Origin: Pyxicephalus adspersus
Lineage: Eukaryota > Chordata > Amphibia > Anura > Pyxicephalidae
Reading direction: 5' to 3'
DNA: 64,000 nt
Assembly (NCBI RefSeq): GCF_032062135.1
Contig: NC_092866.1
Span: 30,302,746-30,366,745 of the forward strand
In this document: positions 44,851 through 56,082 of the stretch, piece after piece
Layout of the letters: each line of letters opens with the position of its first letter
Numbering within the stretch: the first letter of the stretch is position 1
Made by a program: the position numbers and the translations under genes
The notes under the pieces: generated by a model
Database searches by the model: none
What the model saw: the letters and a program-made list of their open reading frames with translations, nothing else
Told to the model about the DNA's origin: nothing

Positions 44851-45558
44851 CGTTTTATCCAGAAACATGAACACAGCCTTCCATTATAATACACACAAGC
44901 AGCCATGCAGTTTTAAAATAAACACGAACACTTACAGTTGATTTCAAAAAGCTGTTCGTCCAAGTTCTTCTAAGCTCTTTTAGCAGACAGAGGAAGTTGA
45001 GCAGATGCTGCTGCCTTTATCTTTGTTTGCTGATCTTCTGCTGAAGACAGGGAAGTGGGAGGTTTCAGGGCCAGGGGGGGCCACTTAACTAACGTCCTAG
45101 TAGTAGGTGGTGTGCAAAATGATATTTAGGTTCAGCCCTGAATGAGAGCATATTAGGAGAGTGCAGACAGGACACCTGAACACACATAAGGCCATAGCAC
45201 TCACCTACACCTATATCATTACACTTGTTTACACTCAAATTAACTTGTTAAACACATTACATCTGAAATAAAATGAAAGCACTTTTTGTAATGAACATAA
45301 TACAGATTACAATAATGTGAATGTCAGGTTGGATAATAGCTCAGACGAACTTCACACTAGTAGAAATAGAACTTTGCACTGGGCTTTATACTTACATCAG
45401 AAAAGTACTTAATTATGACTATTGTTTGTGAAATAGGACATTTGAACTTGCTGTATTTTTTTTATTATAATTTATTTTTATCAGGAGTTGGCACAACTTT
45501 ATTGACTCTAACTCCAGGTATCAAAAATTGTCTCTGACTCCACAGCCCTGCTCCTGAC

Positions 45559-45783
45559 CATGGCGCAATCATCACACTAAACATCTACATAAGACTGCTT
45601 GTGCAGCAGATCGTCTTAGATTGTCTGACTGAAAATTACTAAAAAATTTCTGATTTGCAGTAAGCAACACAAATTTCAACAACAGGTAAACTATGCATAA
45701 CAAATGAACTGATAAAATTCTGCATTCTGATAAGCCTCTGTAGTTTACCAGCTTAATTTTTGTTAGACACTGCAACAACATGT
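45559..45783. other. No recognisable feature
   Basis: A short intronic stretch after the hAT right duplication. Nothing identified. Confidence 0.4.
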
Positions 45784-46230
45784 TTATAAACACTGATTAG
45801 CCAAAACAATAAAACCACTAACAAACAAAACACATTGAATATTTATTTGCAATGACACTTATCAAGGATTACAATATATTAGGCAGCAAGTAAACAGTCA
45901 TTTCTGAAAAATTATGTGTTGGGAGAAGAAAGAATGGAAAAGCATGAACATGATGCAGTCATAACAAACATGCATGGTACTTCTAGACCATTGCTGTTCT
46001 GCTGCCTTGTTCAGTACTGTCATAATTCATGGAACTTCATGATCCTAGCAAAACAGATTGATTATTTCATTACAATGGCACGTGTCAGGGATTAGGATAT
46101 ATTAGGCAGCAAGAAACAGTCATATCTTCAAAATGATGCAATGGGAGAAGACAAATGGACAACATAAAAGTATGTGGTACAGAAAGGCACGGTGCTGTTC
46201 TATTACCTTATTAAGTACTAACAGAATCCA
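45784..46230 (+). mobile_element. Degenerate Tc1-like 5' region, partly duplicated
   Basis: The start CACTGATTAGCCAAAACAAT, then AAAACCACTAACA, AATGACACTTATCAAGG and ATATATTAGGCAGCAAGTAA, matches the left end of a common aquatic-vertebrate Tc1 family with an ACTGATTAGCCA terminus. A second, shorter copy of the inner part (ATTACAATGGCACGTGTCAG, ATATTAGGCAGCAAG) lies at 46065-46130. Coding sequence is lost after the first few codons. Confidence 0.65.
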
Positions 46231-48932
46231 TGCAGCATTAAGGTGCTAAGCAAGGCAGCAAAGCAGGGATGATGATGCTTCACGATTACTGAATACTTTC
46301 CCTTGCTCTGATTTCTTTCAGGCACATTGGGCCTATGTTATTAAAGTTTTTTAAATCTAGAGAAGATAAACCACTGTGTGAGAACCTAGTTTATCCAGCA
46401 AATCTGGATTCTATAAAATGTTTAGAACATTGTCTGCTATTAAGTCAGAAAACTCTGAAACTCTCAGCAGCTTCATAGAGGACAACAAAGTAAATTGTTA
46501 AAATGTCAGTGATGTGGTTCAGTTGCTGTGGTTCTGCAAAAATATATTGCCAGCAAAAAGCAAACTATTTTTAAGAAATCAATCGTGCATTTGTTTGTTT
46601 GAATGTAGGATCTCCTATGTTCTTCCATGATGGTCTACCTTCTCCAGCCTTTGATGAATTCAATCAATCAGGTTTGTAAAGAGGAAACACACAGGCAAAA
46701 CACTACAGTTCTCCTAAAAGGCACTGAGGCCAGGTGGATCAGGTGGACAGGCTATATGTAGGATGTATGCAGGGAGAGGTCAACAGGTCTCTGAAGAGCT
46801 TCAGAGAAAGAGAGAGAGCCAGGAGGCTACGTTTTGAGGGTTTTTTTTCTTAATGACCATGATTGGGTGTTTATGTTCTGTTTACATGAATGAAATGTTG
46901 TTTCATTTGGCAGAGTGCCCTGAAATTTAAAATACCTCACTGCAGTGTGTTTGAAGCTAATACTTCACACAACGTATGCAACCACTTTATAGAATGGTCA
47001 GACAAAGGAACAAAAAAAGACCATACTTTCTAAAGGTCTGCCTTAAAACTAAAAATGTGTTTTGCCCAGAGTTCAATTTTTAAAGAATTCAGAATTAAAA
47101 TGATTCCTACTTTTGCAGTGCTTATCTGAATGTTTTTGTTTGATTTTCATTGTTTTATGTTTTACATGCTTGCTCTTCCAGGTATTTGCTATTATATTAA
47201 ACATAGCGATCTGTAAGATTAGCCATTAGATAAGCAGAATAAAACCAATATTATCACTCATCCTTACTGCTCAGCAGCCATTGACATAAGGTATCAACTA
47301 CACAGGGAAAGCTTAGCATGTCCTGTCTTTTTTTTTCCCCGCTGACACTCCCCCTCCCCTGTTGCATTTCTCATCATGACATCCAGGTCTACCTATGTTT
47401 TACCTTAGCTATTATAGCTGATGCTGTAAAAAAACAAAACAAAAAAAAAACTCTCTCCTCTTCACTTTCATTACGATCATTCAGGAACGACGAACGTCGA
47501 GCGCTGTACACATGTGACTTGTGTACGCAGCCTAACACTTTTCCTTCTTCCATTTTCTGGTTTTATCTTTTTTTTAACCATGATTATATTTAGGTTTTTT
47601 GTATTTATTTTGTTGGATTATTTTGTTAGGTTACTATATTAAAATGTGGAAAATTGAAAAAATGCGCTTTTTTGTACTTTGGTGTCATTTTACCAGGACA
47701 ATTATAGAATAAAAGTAACACTTTTATGTACAGTAACATAATTTTATTAATTGACCTAGACCATGACGTAAGAGTTGTTTCATGGTTCTATTACAGTTTT
47801 GTGGATGGATTAAATAAAACAATAAATATGTTTTTGCAAAATAAAAACACAAAAAGAAAGCCTAGTTTATTGTGCACAGACAGTATATTGTAAGTATTAC
47901 TTTCTTGTCTAAAAGTGGGACTTTAACCTAAAATGTAACAATGTTCAAACAGGCAGGCTTCTGCTAGAAAGTAATCTTACCTGTCTGTTGAGTCTCTGCA
48001 ATCAAATTTGCAATGTACACTAAGGTGTGCATATGCAGTTAGGTGCACAATTTTAGATGTGTTCAATTTCATTTGGATAGACAATCATCTTTAAATTTAC
48101 CAAAATTATCACAGTTTAGCAAATGAGCAGGACCCCTGCCATGTTGATTGCCCAATTGCCCATATACCCTGCCATTATACTTGCTTCACTATATAGATGA
48201 TAACTCCAGGTAAGCAATTCTTCAATACAAAGTACAGCAAGGATTTAAATTACTTTCCAGGAACAAGGAGAAATTTATATCCTGACAGACTTTTATTTAA
48301 ATGCACTACAGTCAGACCTGTAAATTATATTGCTATTCCACTATTTTAATACAGACCCACTTGTTTACTTCATTGTACCAGTAGCTTTTAAGGATTACAA
48401 AAAAATGCCTCCAGTACTGAAATACAGATTACTGCAGAATAGAGATCTGATTTATTTAGATTTTAAACAGAGGAAGATCTGGGTAATATTACAGTGCATC
48501 TTACCCTTTAGTTAACCGCTGGACTTACAAGCATGGTAAAATTAGTGTTTGAACCTTTCTCTTTGGAATTGTTCATACTACACATAATGATTATCATAAC
48601 AGACAAAAAAAACAAAAATTTGCTTTAATGGGTAGGAATTCTGGATTTTGACTGCATGCAAAGCAAACAAAACTAAAAAAATACCTATTTGGTATAAAAT
48701 TTCCATCTGTCCTGGTCTATTTGTTTTAAAATGTGTACGTACCGTTTAAAAATTGCAATGCTGTTGAGCTAGCAGACTTGCACTGATTTCTAGGTCTGAG
48801 CACAGAAATATTACTCACAGTAAAATATTCTATAGAGCTTATGACATATTTATCCCAGCAAATATCCAAGTCTGTTCTTGCAAGAACAATATTATGATTG
48901 GCTTGTAGTGAATCTTTTACTGTCCTTTAAAA
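46231..48932. other. 2.7 kb without a recognised feature
   Basis: AT-rich intron sequence. A C/T-rich tract lies at 47328-47365 and a CGACGAACGTCGAGCGCTGT patch at 47485-47505 is GC-rich for its surroundings. The patch may come from a DNA-transposon end, but no partner was found. No coding region is supported. Confidence 0.45.
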
Positions 48933-49175
48933 CAGTGGTTGCCAACTTTTTCGGTCCCGCAGACCGCTAAAATCACCGGCTCCCAACCGCGCATGCGCGG
49001 GGAGCCGGGTGTCACTCAAAGGAGGAGATCTGAGCCTGCAATGGGAAAGTGGGCGGGTTGTGTCCAGGGACACAGCCTAAGCCTGGGAACTGTACTGGGG
49101 ATGTGGTCTGCGGCTTTGGCCAGTCGTTCCCCCAGAGCCAGAGCCCTGGACCACCAAACTTTTCCCATAACTATC
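48933..49175 (+). mobile_element. hAT-type MITE, left part
   Basis: It begins CAGTGGTTGCCAACTTTTTC and CCGCAGACCGCTAAAATCAC, the style of hAT/Charlie-like ends. It shares GTGTCACTCAAAGGAG with 14848-14863 and GCCAGAGCCCTGGACCACC-like words with 12230. GC-rich against its surroundings. The right inverted repeat is missing. Confidence 0.65.
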
Positions 49176-49461
49176 TGAAACCCATCGAAAACCACAAGAC
49201 ATGAGGGCAGCTGGGACCCTTGGAAGATAATTTCTTTTAACAGTGTTTAGAAACTACTCTAAAAAAAGAAACTAAAGGTTATAACTGGCTTATTAAGTTA
49301 AAACATGCAATACTTTTGTTGTTAAAAGACAAAATCATGCACAAAATTTAAGCAAGTTTAGCTTTCAAACCACACACATGATAATACATTCAGGTATAGG
49401 CTGAACCACCACAGCACAGAAAAGCCCCAGATGGTCAATTAACTACTTCATATATATTAAG

Positions 49462-49526
<65 letters not shown>

Positions 49527-49812
49527 CACACACAAGTTGTACAGGGGTGCAATGGTAATTAAAATTAATGAAATAATTAAAAGCTGTGCTATGCTACATG
49601 TATCAGAAGGTACCTTACAGTACCTAACCAGTTATTTCTACCAAGCGTATTTAGTATTTCTACTTTTACTTTGTCACTGAAGCATACACAATCTTCACTA
49701 TCACTTTCAGAGGCCCCTCTGAATTGTGTAGTACAGAACATGCCAACCATATGGACTATACATAGAGAGCTGGTCACATGATGTTTATCTGCCAGGCTCA
49801 CACAGTGGGTCC
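49176..49812. other. Unassigned with a long (TA)n microsatellite
   Basis: A (TA)n tract of about 60 bp lies at 49463-49522, followed by ACATACACACACAC. The rest is unrecognised AT-rich sequence. Confidence 0.55.
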
Positions 49813-49938
49813 AGAGGAAGGCAAAAACAAAATCCCTGGTACAATTTGCTTCAACGGGGGAAAAAATTCCTTCCTGATTCCATGAGGCAATCAGATGTTC
49901 CCTGGATCAACAGTCACTGTTATTTTTACTTTAAAGCC

Positions 49939-50489
49939 TTAATACCCAGTTATATTCTGTGCTTTGAGAAAAACATCCAGCCTTTTCTTAAAGCAATCTA
50001 TAGTAGTTGCTGAAACTACTTCCTGAGGGAGCCTATTCCACATTTTCACCGACCTCACAGTGAAGAATCCCTTCCTTATCCAGAGCTTAAACTTCTTTTC
50101 CTCCAGACGCAAAGAGTGCTCTTTTGTTCTTTGTAATGATTGCAAAGAAAATAATTGGGAAGAGAGTTTGCTATATGGACCATTTAAATATTTATATATG
50201 GGTGATCCTCTATATAGGGAGAATAGATTCAGTTCAGCTAATCTCTCCATGTAGCTGAGCTCCTCCATTCCTTTTATTAGTTTAGTTGCCCTTTTCTGCA
50301 CTCTCTCCAATTCCACAATATCCTTTTTTGTGAACTGGAGCCCAAAACTGGACTGCATATTCCAGATGTGGTCTGACCAATGCTTTGTACAGGGGCAGGA
50401 TAATGTCTCCATCTCTGCAGTCTATTCCTCTTTTGATACAAGAAAGTATTTTGCTAGCTTTTGATATTGCAGCTTGGCATTGCATGCTG
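49939..50489 (-). pseudogene. CR1 ORF2 thumb and C-terminal region
   Basis: Across one frameshift it reads [76 protein letters not shown], then a C-terminus with RLEEKKFKLWIRKGFFTVRS, VKMWNRLPQEVV and FKKRLDVFLKAQNITGY. This is the standard CR1 ORF2 ending. The frame of 157 codons at 50412-49939 is intact to its stop. Confidence 0.88.
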
Positions 50490-50496
50490 TTATTAA

Positions 50497-50819
50497 CCCC
50501 CCCTTGCAGTATTGGGTGACTCGGGGTGGATTTTCCAGGCAAAAATAAAAAAAAATTCAATACAAAGATATATTCAAATAATATATATATTTATATATTA
50601 TACATGCTACTGTACACTTACATGTAATATATATATTTGTTTTATTTTTAATTTTTTAACAGATTTTTGTGTTTTGTTATTTAAAGTTTATTATTAAATA
50701 TAATAAATGTAATTAATATCGGTGAGTTATGCCTAAGAATTATAGCCTACAATTAAAAAAACACATTTCTAGCAAAAATTTGTATTCGCTATTTGCTCGG
50801 AATTAGACCTCTAGGGAGG
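50497..50819 (-). mobile_element. piggyBac-like MITE with exact TTAA sites
   Basis: The element starts CCCCCCCTTGCAGTATTGGG and ends CCTCTAGGGAGG, and is bracketed by TTAA at 50493-50496 and 50820-50823. Removing it and one TTAA restores GCTGTTATTAAGTCTC. That matches the inverse of the uninterrupted CR1 copy at 37185-37200. TTAA duplication is the mark of piggyBac transposases. The inside is AT-rich and non-coding. A longer relative lies at 56922-57380 in the other orientation. Confidence 0.88.
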
Positions 50820-51433
50820 TTAAGTCTCTTATCTACCAAAACCCCCAGAATCTTTTCCATTTCTGACCCCCCAACCTTATTCCCCCTAGACAGTATGAAG
50901 CATGCATATTGTTAGCCCCTAAATGCATAACTTTACATTTATTTACATTAAATGTCATTTGTCACTTGGCCGCCCAGTCAAACTGTACATCCAGGTCTGC
51001 TAGTAGATTATAAACATCCTGTATGGACCCAATATCATTACATACTTTGGTGTCATCTGCAAACACTTATATGGTACTTTTTTTTCAAAACTCTATATCA
51101 TCTATAAAGATGTTAAAACAGTAAAGGTCCCAACACTGAACCCTTGGGTACACCACTAATACCCTTAGACCATCAAGATTATGAATCATTATTCACTACT
51201 TTCTGGATGAGGTCCTTAAGCCAGTTCTCTATACATTTTCAGATTGACTTTTCCAAACCTATTGACCCTAACTTGAAAATTAATTGTCTGTGGGGTACTG
51301 TGCAAATGCCTTAGCAAAGTCCAAGTACATTACATCAACTGCTATTCCACTGTCTACCTGTTTACTTAATTTCTCATAAAAAGAGAGCAAATTTGTTTGA
51401 CAACTTCGGTCTTTCTTGAAGCCATGCTAACTA

Positions 51434-51751
51434 TCACTTATCTTTAATATTTTCTAGCAGAAACTCCTCTATGTAGTTCTTTATCAAACTTTGTAGGACC
51501 TTTCCAACTTTGGCCGTTAAACTAACCGGTCTGTAGTTACCTGGTAATGACTTTGCTCCCTTTTTGAAGACAGGAACCACATTGGCCTTATGCCAATCCA
51601 TTGGAACCATCCCAGAGATTAAAGAGTCTCTAAAAGTTAGAAATAATGGGTTTGAAATAACTGAGCTCAGCTCTTTGAGGATACGTGGATGTAATCCATC
51701 AGGTCCTGGTGCTTTGTCAACCCTAATTTTGCCCAACTGTCTCTCAATCAT
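51434..51751 (-). pseudogene. CR1 ORF2 reverse transcriptase, N-terminal part
   Basis: 106 codons carry VDKAPGPDGLHPRILKEL, LISGMVPMDWHKANVVPVFK, KGAKSLPGNYRPVSL and a VLQSLIKNYIEEFL block, the fingers region of CR1 RT. The palm with its FADD motif falls in the damaged region 51000-51430 and is not read cleanly. Confidence 0.85.
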
Positions 51752-51944
51752 ATCATATGTTGAGCCATTGTGAACCGTTTAAGGCAGTGACATTGCTATT
51801 ATGAAGTTGGACTTGAGCTCCGCCATTTTCCTTTGTGTACACAGAGCTAAAAGAAAGTGTTTAGTAAATCCGCCTTTTCTTTATCCCCAGTTACTAACCC
51901 AGAGACATCCTTTAGGGGGCTGTTAGGGTCTGTTGTCTTGCTCA

Positions 51945-52108
51945 GATCTGAGCAAGACCTAACAGCTGTATCTGCAGAACAGCGCCAGCAAAACAACAGT
52001 GGCCAAACAGTGTACTGCAGTCCCTGTATTGAAAATACGATCTGAAATTCATTCAGGGAAACTAAAAGAACCAGACTATCCATGGTCGGATTTTTGATTG
52101 TCAACCTG
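51945..52108 (-). mobile_element. Tigger/pogo-like MITE, partial
   Basis: It matches the right half of 54599-54939: AGCAAGACCTAACAGCTGT, CAGAACAGCGCCAGCAAAAC, GTATTGAAAATACGATCTG, then an end GGATTTTTGATTGTCAACCTG with TA after it. The other end is missing. It sits inside the CR1 at 49813-53110. Confidence 0.75.
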
Positions 52109-52322
52109 TAATATATTTAAAACATTTTGGGGGGTTTGCCTTACTTTCCTTTGCAATCTGTCATTCATTTTGAAGTTTTGCATATTTTATCTCTTGTTGT
52201 TTTCAAATGATGAAGGTGATCCTTCATTTTTATATTTCTGGAATGCCCTTTATGGCTTTTTTTAACATCAGCTGTGAGCCATATAGGTTTTAAATGTAAC
52301 CTCCTAAACTTATTACCTATTG

Positions 52323-52323
<1 letters not shown>

Positions 52324-52376
<53 letters not shown>
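52324..52376. repeat. (AT)n microsatellite in CR1
   Basis: About 44 bp of AT dinucleotides followed by a T run. The related CR1 copy near 12590 has only a short AATATATTTTTC here, so the tract expanded after insertion. Confidence 0.9.
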
Positions 52377-52380
<4 letters not shown>

Positions 52381-52566
52381 TTCAGTGTGATTGTGTAGAA
52401 ATTGTAGACTTGAAACATTCCCATTTCTGTTCTGGGTTCTTTGAGGACAATATTGTCTCCCAGTCCAAGTCACAGAGAGCCGCCTTAATAATTTAAAATG
52501 TGCTCTCTTAAAATTAAATGTTTTTATCTTTCCTGTTTTTACTTCCTGTTTACATCTTAAATTACA

Positions 52567-52917
52567 TTAAATCATAATATGGTCACTGCTACCCAGGTTC
52601 TCTTTTATATGTCCATTGGTTATAAGCTCTGCATTGTTAAAAAGAACTAGGTCCAGCAGAGTATCATCTCTAGTTGGGGCTTCTATAAACTGTACCATAA
52701 AATTATCTTGTATTAAATTCATAAATTTCCTCCCTTTTGCTGTTCCTGTAGTGCCATTACTCCAGTCAATAACGGGGTAGTTGAACTCTCCGATGATTAA
52801 AAACTTTCCAGTTTTTGCTGCTTTTTCTATCTGTGCTAGTAATTGATATTTCTTCCTTAGCACTGGGGGGCCTATAGCAGACTCCAATAATTCATTTTGT
52901 GGTATTAATCCCCACAT
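52567..52917 (-). pseudogene. CR1 ORF2 endonuclease fragment
   Basis: 117 codons include LAQIEKAAKTGKFLIIGEFN, PVIDW, MNLIQDNFMVQFIEAPTRDD, TLLDLVLFN and LGSSDHIMI. These correspond to the G-D-F-N, LDL and SDH motifs of the endonuclease. The Asp of GDFN is Glu here (GEFN), so an active-site residue is altered. Confidence 0.85.
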
Positions 52918-53303
52918 TCAACTCCATCCATAATGCCTCAACCTCATCACTTGTTCTATCAACAATTTCTTCTTTCACATTCACTTTCAGATCACTACTC
53001 ACAAACAGACAGACACCACCACCCTTTTGCCTGACTCTGTCGTTACGAAAGAGCGTATAACCAGGAATATTGACAGCTCAGTCATGTGAAGAACAAAGCC
53101 AGGATTCAGCAAAACCAGCAATAATTGGTTGCTTCAAGTGTCTACAAATAATTAATTTATAACATGATTTTTAAAGGGATCCCTATGATAAACATTTGTT
53201 GAAGTATAATTAGATAAGTAGTAGCAGCTTTAAATTCACAAATTTATTTTCAGAACTGAAAATTTTGACTGTTCCTTAGCTGTGTCTACAAACAATCACT
53301 TAC

Positions 53304-53455
53304 CTGCTTTGCTAGTTTAACAGAATCATGAGTAAGTCTATCCCGTAGCTGAGGGTCAAGTTGAGCAGCTGGAGCTATTTCTACCACTTTTTGATGCCTC
53401 CTCTGAATGGAGCAATCACGTTCATACAGATGCACTACATTGCCATACTTGTCAC
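53304..53455 (-). CDS. PC: Pyruvate carboxylase exon, ATP-grasp region
   Basis: This 152-bp exon completes a Gly codon split by the upstream intron. It reads [40 protein letters not shown] and [11 protein letters not shown]. The [15 protein letters not shown] stretch includes Gln, His and Lys residues that line the ATP/bicarbonate site of biotin carboxylase. The flanks are ATTCTAG (acceptor) and GTAAGT (donor, phase 0). The frame is intact, and the codons connect directly to the exon at 6555-6673 across the 46.6-kb intron. Confidence 0.96.
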
Positions 53456-53848
53456 CTAGAATGCAAGGGACACAAGAAAGCACACTAAAACAACTTGTTG
53501 ACAGTTCTGATAATAAAAAATTAAATAAAATAAAATGAAAATAAAAAATGATTTTATTTATAAAAACAAATCTCTTACAACAATTACACCTTTAAAAATC
53601 TTGTTTTTTTTTTTACTACCCTAAGGTACAACTCCAGACATTTCTGTTTGTTCTGAGAAGGAAACAAATATCTGTTGAGTTGCTGTTAATGTTCCTACTT
53701 TTGTATAGAATAGAAAAACTGTAAAACCTGTCTCAGATTTTAAAAGATGTCTGCGTCCTTCTTGGGTAAATATGACTTAATTTTCAGTTCTTCTACAGAT
53801 ACTAACAGAAAGTGAGCAAAACAAATTAAAAATATTACAGGGATAAGT
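53456..53848. other. PC intron, left part
   Basis: AT-rich start of the 2.2-kb intron between the exons at 53304 and 55653. No feature beyond the acceptor is recognised. Confidence 0.5.
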
Positions 53849-54598
53849 AGGCTTGAAACACACTCACTAGACAGAGGAGTAGCAGTTGATATAGTGTTCT
53901 TGGACTTTGCAAAACCATTTGACACAGTACCCCACAGACAGTTAATATGCAAGTTAGGGTTTATAGTTTTAAAAATGTAAATGGATAGAGAAGTGTCCTA
54001 AAGGCTTGATCCAGAGAGTAGTGATTAATGATTTATACTCTGAATGGTTTAGGGTTATTAGCAGTGTACCCTAGAGTTCAGGGTTAGGATCATTACAGTT
54101 TAACAACGGTATAGATAATATAGTCTGGGATTAAAAGTACCATTTCTGTGTTTGCAGATAACATGAATGGAATTAAGTCCATACAGGATGTTTATAATCT
54201 ACAAACAGACCTGGATGTACTGTTTGAGTGGGCAACCAAGTGGCAAATGACATTTAATATTGAGAAATGTAAAGTTATGCACTTGGGAGCTAACAACATG
54301 CATGCTTTATACTGTCTAGGAGAAATGCGTTTGGGGGAGTTAAAAATGGAAAAGGATCTGGAGTCTGGTAGATCACAAACCTAATAATAGCATGCAATGC
54401 CAAGCTGCAATTTCTAAAGCTAGCAAAATACTATCTTGTATTAAAAAGGTCCAGACTGAGAGGTACAGACAAGAGATTGAGACATAATCCTGCCCCTGGG
54501 TTATTTTTTTTTTTTTTCTGGGATATGTTTATTTTCCTAGTGGTGGAACTTGATGTACTGTCTATTTTCAACCTAACTAACTATTTAACTATGTAATA
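53849..54598 (+). mobile_element. CR1-type LINE fragment (RT palm)
   Basis: Plus-strand blocks read VVFLDFAKPFDTVPHRQLI (first palm motif), VFADNMNGIKSIQDVYNLQT and FNIEKCKVMHLG, then a deletion to the CR1 tail (GGAACTTGATGTACTGTC, TTAACTATGTAAT). The catalytic FADD is FADN, so the second active-site Asp is lost. It is inserted in the PC intron opposite to the gene. Confidence 0.82.
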
Positions 54599-54939
54599 CA
54601 GGTTGACAATCAAAAATCCGGCAACCTACGAACCTGAAGAGTGCCACATTTTCGAAAATTCTGGATTTTTTTTTTATACTTACCTCCACACACAGGCCAG
54701 TCTTCCTCTTGCAGCACCCGTGGACATCTGGTTTAGTTCCAGGGATCAGGCAGCAGGGATGTGTCATTGTGTATTTAGTGTAGCAAGACCTAACAGCTGT
54801 TTCTGCAGAACAGCGCCATCAAAACATTAGTGGCATATAATACAGTATATGTATTGAAAATGCGATCCGAAATTCATGCCGGAAAACTGAAAGAACCGAT
54901 GAGAGATAATCGATGGCCAGATTTTCGATTGTAAACCTC
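54599..54939 (+). mobile_element. Tigger/pogo-like MITE with TA duplication
   Basis: The ends CAGGTTGACAATCAAAAATC and TTTTCGATTGTAAACCTC form an inverted repeat of about 20 bp, flanked by TA at 54597-54598 and 54940-54941. The terminus style (CAGGTTGA..ATC) resembles Tigger elements of the pogo group. 341 bp, non-coding. It lies at the end of the CR1 fragment. Confidence 0.78.
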
Positions 54940-54941
54940 TA

Positions 54942-55770
<829 letters not shown>

Positions 55771-56082
55771 CTAAAGAATAAAGTAAATACTATTACCAAA
55801 TATAGGCAAAACACAAACTACAAAATGTACACTGCAATTATCCAGATTATGTAATTATCCAGATTATGTAAAGTATCCATGGATTTTCAAGATGGTTTAT
55901 ACTACACCACTGCTTTATGACTAGCAAGGATGCCTATCTTAAATCCTTGATGCATCAGGTACACTGAACTATGAAATAATCTTTTTGGCTGCTTTACTGG
56001 GTAATATATGACAATACACATGCACTATAGCTTACATACACAGTGACATGCCACATGTCAACCAATCCACACAATTAGCAGG
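55771..56082. other. Upstream PC intron
   Basis: Intron sequence before the exon acceptor. A small direct repeat, AATTATCCAGATTATGTA, occurs twice at 55836-55869. Nothing else is recognised. Confidence 0.5.

Larger units (their letters stand above)
38938..45550 (-). mobile_element. Composite hAT transposon with exact ends
   Basis: The 6,613-bp element starts CAGGGCTGTGGAGTCGG and ends GACTCCACAGCCCTG, a 15-bp terminal inverted repeat. It is flanked by CTCCTGAC on both sides (38930-38937 and 45551-45558), a perfect 8-bp hAT duplication. Its transposase lies on the minus strand (44471 to 40608). It carries a Tc1-like element (39021-40244) near one end and a CMC-like element (40690-42576) inside the transposase. 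The exact ends mean that the whole block can be delimited to the base. Confidence 0.9.
49813..53110 (-). mobile_element. CR1-type LINE, nearly full pol order
   Basis: Read on the minus strand this is the longest CR1-type copy in the window: endonuclease (about 53080-52567), linker (52470-51850), RT (51751-51000) and thumb/C-terminal region (50480-49939), then a 3' tail. Two MITEs (50497-50819 and 51945-52108) and an (AT)n tract interrupt it. Relatives lie at 11833, 37040, 53849 and 61837. The 5' start is not defined. Confidence 0.85.
6674..53303 (-). other. PC: 46.6-kb PC intron filled with mobile elements
   Basis: The intron is defined by the GTAAGT donor of the exon at 53304 and the TTTGCAG acceptor of the exon at 6555. 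Both junctions are phase 0, and the flanking residues (VKLAKQ, then VGYENAG) are adjacent in pyruvate carboxylase. Its size is 46,630 bp. Most of it is interspersed repeats in both orientations. No other host exon was recognised inside. Confidence 0.9.

Noticed and set aside
44637..44889. Frames rich in repeated HTNIHTFLHHT-type residues
   Set aside because: A simple by-product of the 30-bp tandem repeat. No start context or family match.
49463..49522. Long (TA)n tract considered as an origin or functional element
   Set aside because: Plain microsatellite. Similar tracts occur at 35157, 52324 and 56990 without shared context.
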